Source of the DNA: Allobosea sp. BK604
Lineage (GTDB): Bacteria; Pseudomonadota; Alphaproteobacteria; Rhizobiales; Beijerinckiaceae
Length of the DNA stretch: 64,000 nt
Reading direction: 5' to 3'
Assembly: GCF_004341515.1 (NCBI RefSeq)
Contig: NZ_SLZF01000013.1
Location: forward strand, 181,717-245,716
Below are positions 33,819 to 39,894 of the stretch, one piece after another. The notes beneath the pieces are model-generated. The model worked only from the letters and a program-made list of their open reading frames with translations. It ran no database searches and was not told the origin of the DNA. A program made the translations under genes and the position numbers. Each line of letters starts with the position of its first letter. Position 1 is the first letter of the stretch.

Positions 33819-35753
33819 ATGTGCGGCATTTGCGGATGGTTCGGACGACGTCCTCAGGGCGCGCGCGAGGCCACGCAACGGATGACCGAACAACTGCGTC
33901 ATCGCGGCCCCGACGATGCCGGGATCGAGAGCGGTGACGGCTGGGAGCTCGGCTTCCGGCGTCTCAGCATCCTCGATCTGAGCCCGTCGGGGCATCAGCC
34001 GATGCGAAGCGAGGATGGGCGTTATTGGCTGGCCTTCAACGGTGAGATCTACAACTATCTCGAACTTCGCCAGGATCTGGAGCGCGTCGGAGAGCGCTTC
34101 CGAAGTGGTTCCGACACGGAGGTTCTGCTTCGGCTGCTGATGCGGTCGGGCGCCAACGCGCTTCCGCTGCTGAATGGAATGTTCGCCCTCGCGTTCGTGG
34201 ATACCGAGGCCCGCAGCTTCGTGCTGGCTCGGGACCGCCTGGGCGTGAAGCCGCTCTATTACACGGCCGCTGACGGCGGCGTCCGTTTCGCGTCCGAGCT
34301 GAAGGCACTTGTCGCGGAGCCGAATGTCGATCGGCGCGTCGACAGCAACGCTGTCGCGCAATACCTGGCGCTCGGCTATCTGCCGAGCGAGACCTGCATA
34401 TTTGAGCGTCACAGCAAGCTACCCCCAGGTCACGCTCTCTCGGGTAGTCTGGACCGGCCGGACACCGCGTACCCGGCGCCCTACTGGAACCTGGTGCTCA
34501 ACGACGATCCCGGTCGCCGGCTCATCACGCCGGCGGAATTGGAGGAGCTCGAAACTCTGCTCCTCGACGCCGTCCGCATTCGCCTGCGCAGCGACGTTCC
34601 GGTGGGTCTCTTTCTCTCGGGCGGCCTCGACAGCGGGCTCGTTGCGGCCATGGCGGCAAAGTCCGAGGTGGCGCCGCTCGCCCTCACGATCGGCTTTGCG
34701 GAGGCAGGCTGGGACGAGAGCAAGTTAGCCTCTGCAACTGCGCGCCATGTCGGGTTGCAACACCTCATCGTCCCGCAGCGGTCCGGCGGACTCGCAGACC
34801 TGGACCGTCTGTCCTGGTTTTTCGACGAGCCTTTCGGCGATCCCTCCGCACTGCCCTTCTTCACGCTGTGCGAGGCGGCCGCCGGACACGCCACGGTGTT
34901 CCTGTCCGGAGATGGCGGCGACGAGACATTTGCCGGCTATCGCCGCTACATCGAGGCCGTAAACCGCGCCGGCGTGATCAAGGCCGCCGCCCGGGTGGAT
35001 GGCACGCTTCGGGCAGCAAGCCGGCTTCTGCCAGAAGGCTCGCTTGCCCGATACCGACTTTCGAAGCTCGCCCTGTCTGACCACGGCTGTGCTGCCGCGT
35101 TCGACGAAATGCCGGACGATCCGATATTGGACAGTATCGTTCATCCAGATCTCCGGCCCAGCATGCGAATTGCGAGCAGGCCGATGTGGGAGAGATGGCA
35201 AAGAAGCAGCGGTGCCGGCGTAACGACCCGTCAGCAGCGGCTGGATTACGGGCTCTATCTGCCCGACGACGTGCTTGTGAAGGTCGACCGGGCCTCCATG
35301 GCGCATTCCATCGAGGTCCGTTCGCCGTTTCTGGACGTCAGGCTTGTCGAGTGGGCGGCGCGGCTCCCGCGCTCGGCGCTTCTCAATCGCACAGAGGGGA
35401 AATTGCCGCTCAGGGCGCTCGGCCCCCGACTGCTTCCGGAGGCGACCCTTCAGGCCCAAAAACGTGGCTTCGGCGTGCCGTTAGATGAGTGGTTCCGAGG
35501 CCCAATGGGCGTGTCCATGGTCCAGGACCGGCTTCTCGCCCCCCAAAGCCGGGCAAGTCGGTACTGGAACGTGCCCGGCGTAGAGCGGATACTGCGGCTT
35601 CACGGATCCTGCCGAGGCAGAGGCTTCGGCCTGATCCTCTGGCGGCTGCTTATGCTCGACGCCTGGTCCCGCCATTACGCGAACGCCCCCCAGGAGACTG
35701 CCAGGCCGCATAGACACCAAGCGATGCAGGGACACCAAGCGATGCAGGTCTGA
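33819..35753 (+). CDS. asnB: Asparagine synthase (glutamine-hydrolysing)
   Basis: The 644-aa protein starts MCGICGWFGRR, giving the Cys1 nucleophile of class II amidotransferases after Met removal. RHRGPDDAG and the RLSILDLSPSGHQPM segment follow. The synthase half has the PP-loop LFLSGGLDSGLVAAM, SGDGGDETFAGYRRY and a SIEVRSPFLDVRLVEWA region. The start at 33819 is fixed by the Cys; the longer frame to 33516 is spurious. AsnB-type enzymes occur in many polysaccharide loci and may amidate a uronic acid or amino-acid-linked sugar instead of making free asparagine. The C-terminus ends in an 18-bp in-frame tandem duplication. Confidence 0.9.
   Translation: MCGICGWFGRRPQGAREATQRMTEQLRHRGPDDAGIESGDGWELGFRRLSILDLSPSGHQPMRSEDGRYWLAFNGEIYNYLELRQDLERVGERFRSGSDTEVLLRLLMRSGANALPLLNGMFALAFVDTEARSFVLARDRLGVKPLYYTAADGGVRFASELKALVAEPNVDRRVDSNAVAQYLALGYLPSETCIFERHSKLPPGHALSGSLDRPDTAYPAPYWNLVLNDDPGRRLITPAELEELETLLLDAVRIRLRSDVPVGLFLSGGLDSGLVAAMAAKSEVAPLALTIGFAEAGWDESKLASATARHVGLQHLIVPQRSGGLADLDRLSWFFDEPFGDPSALPFFTLCEAAAGHATVFLSGDGGDETFAGYRRYIEAVNRAGVIKAAARVDGTLRAASRLLPEGSLARYRLSKLALSDHGCAAAFDEMPDDPILDSIVHPDLRPSMRIASRPMWERWQRSSGAGVTTRQQRLDYGLYLPDDVLVKVDRASMAHSIEVRSPFLDVRLVEWAARLPRSALLNRTEGKLPLRALGPRLLPEATLQAQKRGFGVPLDEWFRGPMGVSMVQDRLLAPQSRASRYWNVPGVERILRLHGSCRGRGFGLILWRLLMLDAWSRHYANAPQETARPHRHQAMQGHQAMQV
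35713..35748 (+). repeat. Perfect 18-bp tandem duplication at the asnB 3' end
   Basis: GACACCAAGCGATGCAGG occurs twice without a mismatch (35713-35730 and 35731-35748). It adds six codons just before the stop, so the protein ends RHQAMQGHQAMQV. Confidence 0.9.
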
Positions 35754-36058
35754 CCGAATGCGCTTCTGGGGCCGGCGTACGGCTCTTAGATTGCCCATCC
35801 GAGAGGCCGGGGCGAGCTCCAGGCGTCCCGTTCCACGATCCGTCGCTCGACAAGTTCGTAAGCCGACTTCATCAGGGGAGGGGGCCGCGGCAGCAGGCAA
35901 GCTTCGCTGACGATCCACCTGCTTCCAATGTCATGTCACGGGCTACGACCTTTGGTCTAGCTCGGTGGTGTAACTCGGAAGCCCGATTGAGAACCGCCAC
36001 AGCGAGGAATATACCTTATAGCGGTCTTGGGGTTTGTTGCGGCAGTGAGGTTAGTGAC
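35754..36058. other. Intergenic region between asnB and the Crp/Fnr gene
   Basis: About 305 bp. The left half carries a minus-strand frame that looks like the tail of a coding sequence (see 35786-35872). The right half is the likely promoter of the Crp/Fnr-type gene. The longer open frame to 35933 in phase with that gene does not look coding. Confidence 0.45.
35786..35872 (-). pseudogene. Possible C-terminal remnant of a lost gene
   Basis: A minus-strand frame reads MKSAYELVERRIVERDAWSS and ends GWAI. It is open further upstream to about 35930 without a start codon, with protein-like residues (GSRWIVSEACLLPRPPP). It may be the 3' end of a deleted gene at the edge of the polysaccharide locus. 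No family is recognised. Confidence 0.22.
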
Positions 36059-36721
36059 ATGTTGCTAACGCCCGATGACTCACAACACAGAAATTTTTCT
36101 GAATCTTTGGGTGCAAGAGGTCTGGCCCGGACACGGGTGCGAGATCCCCGAATTCGGTTCGTCCCCGGCAACGTCGTTCTTTTCTGGCAAGACGAGCATC
36201 TGCCCCACGCCATCGAAGTAATCGATGGCGCGATCCGTGCAGTTCGACTTTGGAGCGACGGGACTCGCCAAATCGTGACATTTTTCTGGCCCGGAAGTAT
36301 CATCGCGCCTGCGGCCCTGCAGCGTTACACCGCCGAAACCTTGACTCGATGCACTTTGCGGCCGCGTGAGGATATTGTCGCGCGTGAACCGGGTGGCACC
36401 GATCAGGCTCTCCAGGCATCCCTCCGGCTTTTGGCTGCGACAGGAAAAAAGAGTGCGACGATTCGGATGGCTTGGTTCTTGCTCCAGATCCGTGAGCATC
36501 TCCCGCGTGATCCCGTTCTTTCGAATGCGTCTCGTATCGTTATTCCGCGCAACGACATTGCAGATTATCTTGGAATGACGCTGGAGACTGCGTGTCGGAC
36601 GCTCGCCGCATTTCGCGCGCAAGGTTTAATTGATTTGCCTACCCGCAAGACGATTTGCTATCTCAACATCCCTCGCTTGCTTCGGATCGCCTCGTTGCAG
36701 GCGGAAGGCACCATAGCGTAA
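36059..36721 (+). CDS. Crp/Fnr-family transcriptional regulator
   Basis: The 220-aa protein has the family layout. The cyclic-nucleotide-type beta-roll spans about residues 20-110 (FVPGNVVLFWQDEHLPHAIEVIDGAIR and TFFWPGSIIAP). A dimer helix follows, then a C-terminal helix-turn-helix, VIPRNDIADYLGMTLETACRTLAAF, close to the FixK/FNR recognition-helix pattern. No Cys cluster for an iron-sulfur centre is seen at the N-terminus. The ATG at 36059 is preceded by GTGAGG and begins the domain. The longer open frame to 35933 adds poor sequence. It may control nearby surface genes or redox-related genes, but nothing in the sequence shows which. Confidence 0.83.
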   Translation: MLLTPDDSQHRNFSESLGARGLARTRVRDPRIRFVPGNVVLFWQDEHLPHAIEVIDGAIRAVRLWSDGTRQIVTFFWPGSIIAPAALQRYTAETLTRCTLRPREDIVAREPGGTDQALQASLRLLAATGKKSATIRMAWFLLQIREHLPRDPVLSNASRIVIPRNDIADYLGMTLETACRTLAAFRAQGLIDLPTRKTICYLNIPRLLRIASLQAEGTIA

Positions 36722-36859
36722 TCTGGTAAGCTGATAGCTCCCACGATCATTGTCCGAACCTTCACATACTTGTGCCGGCCGTGCATATGGACGTGAGAGG
36801 CGGCATAGTGGACCAAGTTTTGTTGGCGGCTATCCTCTGATGCTTGCTCGAGCTGCGCC

Positions 36860-37516
36860 ATGCGACGCATCCTCCTAGCAGACGACCACGGGCTCTATCG
36901 AAAGGGCTTGCAAGCAGCGCTGCTTCGCGCGTTTCCTGACGCGGAACTGGTGGCAGTCGAGACGTTTGAGGCCGCTCTCGCTAGCATTGAACGCGCGCCC
37001 AATTTTGATCTGCTCGTCATTGATCTCCACCTGCCCAAACGACTTGGCGGGGAAGATCTCCTTCGCCTCAGTAAGCCTCACGGAGACATGCGTGTCGCCG
37101 TTCTGTCAGCATCCGAATCTCGGAGCGATATTCTGGATTGCCTCGCGTGTGGCGTGCACGGTTACATCTCGAAAAGGGAGTCCGAAGACGAGATCATGTC
37201 CGCGATCAATTATATTCTGGGTGGGCAAATTTACGTAACTCCACATCTAATATCTACGAGTGATGATTCGTCATTTATGTCGATGAGAAGAAATATTGAA
37301 TTGATAAAATTTCAGATTTCGAATCTGACTCCTCGTCAAAATGATGTATTGATGCTGTTATCTCTCGGTAGAAGCAACAGAGAGATTGCGAAAGAACTTA
37401 ATATTTCTGAGGCGACCGTAAAAATACATGCCGCCGCCGTCATGCGCGTGCTGGGAGCAAAAAATCGTGCCGTTGCGGCGCTGATGGCGCAAGAGTTACT
37501 CGATAGAAGCAGATGA
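36860..37516 (+). CDS. NarL/FixJ-type response regulator
   Basis: The 218-aa protein has a receiver domain with the acidic pair ADDHG, the phosphoacceptor Asp in LLVIDLHLP, VLSASES and the conserved Lys in GYISKRESED. The C-terminal LuxR-type helix-turn-helix reads LTPRQNDVLMLLSLGRSNREIAKELNISEATVKIHAAAVMRVL. No histidine kinase gene is adjacent; the only one in the window is the HWE kinase at 21849. The 3' half of the gene is noticeably more AT-rich than the 5' half. It follows the Crp/Fnr gene by 138 bp on the same strand. Confidence 0.88.
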   Translation: MRRILLADDHGLYRKGLQAALLRAFPDAELVAVETFEAALASIERAPNFDLLVIDLHLPKRLGGEDLLRLSKPHGDMRVAVLSASESRSDILDCLACGVHGYISKRESEDEIMSAINYILGGQIYVTPHLISTSDDSSFMSMRRNIELIKFQISNLTPRQNDVLMLLSLGRSNREIAKELNISEATVKIHAAAVMRVLGAKNRAVAALMAQELLDRSR

Positions 37517-37623
37517 CCGGTTATTTCGTTCAACATCTGCGAGGTCGTGCTGCCTTCCTGACCCCAGCGGCATTAGGTAGCAAAGAATTGCCCTCGGCTC
37601 AGGCCGTAGGCTGTCAGACCTGG

Positions 37624-37729
37624 CTAGAGTATTTCCGCGCTGCTTCGGATCGCGGAAATATTCTAGGCTTTTGTTTTATCGCATTTTCTTCACGCGAACC
37701 GGTACCCACTTCGCTCGAAAATGTTCTAG
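37624..37729 (-). repeat. RIME-like 106-bp palindromic element, copy E
   Basis: Inverted copy from CTAGAGTATTTCC to AAAATGTTCTAG. The outer arm carries paired changes (AGAGTATTT at left, AAATATTCT inside) that keep the hairpin. It lies between the response regulator and the DJ-1-like gene, which converge. Confidence 0.9.
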
Positions 37730-37736
37730 GTGACGC

Positions 37737-37758
37737 GATCGGATCACGCGTTCTCTAA
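37737..37758 (+). repeat. GATCGGATCACGCGTT motif, copy 1
   Basis: GATCGGATCACGCGTTCTCTAA lies 7 bp outside RIME copy E. Near-identical sequences occur at 63825-63845 and, again next to a RIME end, at 63890-63905. Confidence 0.5.
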
Positions 37759-37770
37759 GCCAGATCTGCA

Positions 37771-38463
37771 TCACGTCTCGTCTCCGGCCACCAGGATGTC
37801 GAGCAGCGTCCGGGCTGTCGCTCGCGAGGAGGACGGATTCTGCCCGGTGATCAGCAGGCCGTCCTTGACGACATGCACGTCGAAATCCGCCGCTGCCAGG
37901 AAGTTGGCCCCCTGTATCCTGAGCTCATCCTCCAGCAGGTAAGGAACGATCTCGACCAGTTGCGCGATGGCTTCTTCGGAATTCGTGAAGCCGGTGACCG
38001 AGCGGTCCCTGGCGACAGGCTCGCCATTCGGCGCCTTGGCATTCGAGAGCATTCCGGCGGCGTGGGACAGGAGAGCCACCGGCTTGTCGGCAGCGAGCAT
38101 AGCTTCGATGATGGACAGGGCGCCCCGATCGTTCGTCAGATCCCAAAGCGGGCCACGCCCACCCGGAAAGAACACGCCGTCGTAATCGGCCTGATCGACC
38201 TCGAGCAGTTTCTTCGTGGTTGCAAGCGCATGAAGGGCGCCTTCGTCCTGTTCGAAGCGGCGTGTTTCGCTCGTTTGGAATGCCGGCTCATTGCTTCTCG
38301 GATCGAGTGGCGGCCGGCCGCCATTTGGCGAGGCGAGCGTGATGTCGATGCCGGCGTCGCGGAAGATGAAATAGGGCGCCGCGAGTTCCTCGAGCCAGAA
38401 GCCGGTCCTTCTGCCTGTGTTTCCCAGCCGCTCATGCGATGTGAGAACCATCAGGATCTTCAT
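37771..38463 (-). CDS. DJ-1/PfpI superfamily protein lacking the catalytic cysteine
   Basis: The 230-aa protein fits the Hsp31/YhbO-type group: MKILMVLTSHERLGNTGRRTGFWLEELAAPY, DGVFFPGGRGPLWDL, and GFTNSEEAIAQLVEIVPYLLED, then DGLLITGQNPSSSRATARTLL. The nucleophile elbow, normally AVCHG, reads ALLSHAAG with Ser (TCC codon) near residue 131, and the usual PGGHG reads PGGRG. It is thus unlikely to act as a standard glyoxalase or protease. The ATG at 38463 has AGGAG at good spacing; the frame to 38604 is spurious. Role unknown. Confidence 0.83.
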   Translation of the reverse strand: MKILMVLTSHERLGNTGRRTGFWLEELAAPYFIFRDAGIDITLASPNGGRPPLDPRSNEPAFQTSETRRFEQDEGALHALATTKKLLEVDQADYDGVFFPGGRGPLWDLTNDRGALSIIEAMLAADKPVALLSHAAGMLSNAKAPNGEPVARDRSVTGFTNSEEAIAQLVEIVPYLLEDELRIQGANFLAAADFDVHVVKDGLLITGQNPSSSRATARTLLDILVAGDET

Positions 38464-38879
38464 AACCTGCTCCTGACCCTCCGCCTTTCCAGGCCAGAGA
38501 GACGATGTCGGACGTTTTGCGCCACGCCTGACGGGCAACTTCGGTGCTGCCGTGCTTGAGGGGCTGAGCCTATGGGCACCCGCCGCGCCGCGCTCGTTAA
38601 GCATGGTAAAGAGGGGTTAGCGCATCGGCCCGAAAAGTGGCTTGCAGTTTTCGGAAAAGCCGATGCGAAAACACGACGCTGGATCATCGGACCAGATGCG
38701 ATTGCCGGTCCAATGATCCAGCGTCGGTGACCTCGGCCGTCGGCGACCGCTCCGACAATGCGCATCCCAATTCACCAGAATTGACAATGCTTTACCGCAG
38801 GCCGCGGCGCAGGCGTGCTTAAGCTCGGCCCGATCTCGCAATCGAGTTGAAAAGCAGGGCGAAGAGGCAGGGACAACAG
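38464..38879. other. Divergent intergenic region with a long hairpin repeat
   Basis: About 415 bp between the DJ-1-like gene and the VOC gene. The centre holds the repeat at 38620-38726. I see no gene. Promoters for both flanking genes must lie here. Confidence 0.5.
38620..38726 (+). repeat. Second repeat family, copy 2, with 20-nt stem palindrome
   Basis: The left part aligns with 593-693. The right part (38674-38726) is a striking palindrome: CGACGCTGGATCAT, one mismatch, GGACC, a 13-base spacer, then GGTCC, one mismatch and ATGATCCAGCGTCG. A TTTTCGGAAAA hairpin lies at its left. There is no T-run, so it is not a simple terminator. Confidence 0.75.
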
Positions 38880-39707
38880 ATGTCAGACGAAACGGACCAC
38901 CTTCAGACTCGCAATGATCCCGCGCGGCGCGATGTCATGCGGGCGGCCGGTGCCGCCGCACTGGTGGCTGTCGCCGCATCGGCCTCGGCTGTCTCCACTC
39001 CCGCCATGGCCCAGAGCCGCCCGCTCGGTGCACGCCTGCGGGGCGTGCAGCATTTCGGGATCACCGTCCAGAGCATGAACCGGGCCTTTGAATTCTATAC
39101 CGAGGTTCTCGGCGGGCAGGAGATCATGCGGGACGGCGATTTCCAGGGAGATCGCATTCAGAACACGCTTCTCCTGACCGAGGAGATCGACGCGAGGGCG
39201 CGAGGGATCAATCCGCGGACGGTCGGAATTCCGGATATGCGTGGCGGCGCACAGAGGCTGGATGTCCGTTTCATCCAGTTCGACAACGTCGTCATCGAGC
39301 TTCTGCAATATCGCGATGCGACGCAGCCGCAGGGATCGGGACACAGCTTCGCCGCAGCGAATGAGCTGACCAGCCCGGCCTATCCGCGCTCGATGCATGT
39401 TTGCTTCTACCTTCGCGACGATGTCGACTTCAATCAGTTCGTGCGCGACCTCGAAGCCGAGTCGGCGCGGCGGGGCATGACGAATGTCCGGGCCAACCGG
39501 ATCGTGACCGTCGCGACGGAGCAGCAGCGCCGTGAGGTGCCGCTCGATTCGAACAGCAATGCCATCACCGAAGGCCCGTCCGCCGGTTGGTCACTGATTT
39601 ATTGCAAAGGGCCGGAAGGCGAGCAGCTCGAATTCGTCCAGGTCCTCGGGCCGGCGAAGCAGGTCTTCGACGGGGCGCTGGAGCGCAGGACCAAGGCGCA
39701 ACGCTAG
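38880..39707 (+). CDS. Exported VOC-family (glyoxalase/dioxygenase fold) protein
   Basis: The 275-aa protein has a twin-arginine-type signal (PARRDVMRAAGAAALVAVAA, cleavage near AMAQS). It is followed by a vicinal-oxygen-chelate domain: GVQHFGITVQSMNRAFEFYTEVLGG (a metal-type His), VVIELLQYRD with Glu, MHVCFYLRDDVDFNQFVRDL and GEQLEFVQVL. The His and Glu positions of metal-dependent members are present, so enzymatic activity outside the cytoplasm is possible; the substrate is unknown. The ATG at 38880 is chosen over 38847 because the signal peptide is then of normal length. The TAG stop is part of RIME copy F. Confidence 0.82.
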   Translation: MSDETDHLQTRNDPARRDVMRAAGAAALVAVAASASAVSTPAMAQSRPLGARLRGVQHFGITVQSMNRAFEFYTEVLGGQEIMRDGDFQGDRIQNTLLLTEEIDARARGINPRTVGIPDMRGGAQRLDVRFIQFDNVVIELLQYRDATQPQGSGHSFAAANELTSPAYPRSMHVCFYLRDDVDFNQFVRDLEAESARRGMTNVRANRIVTVATEQQRREVPLDSNSNAITEGPSAGWSLIYCKGPEGEQLEFVQVLGPAKQVFDGALERRTKAQR

Positions 39708-39809
39708 AGCATTTTCGAGCGAAGTGGATACCGGTTCGCGTGAAGAAAATGCGTCAAAACAAGTAGATAGAGAATTTTCGCGATTCGAAGAAACGCGGAA
39801 ATGCTCCAG
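39704..39809 (+). repeat. RIME-like 106-bp palindromic element, copy F
   Basis: Direct copy beginning CTAGAGCATTTTCGAGCG at 39704 and ending GGAAATGCTCCAG. The CTAG at its left edge provides the stop codon of the VOC gene. Confidence 0.92.
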
Positions 39810-39894
39810 GCGCCAAGCAATCTGGTTCGCCGGCATTGTTGATCGAGTTTTCCGCCACGACGCGCAGCTGTCCGCGTCGTGGCGATCTGGCGGC

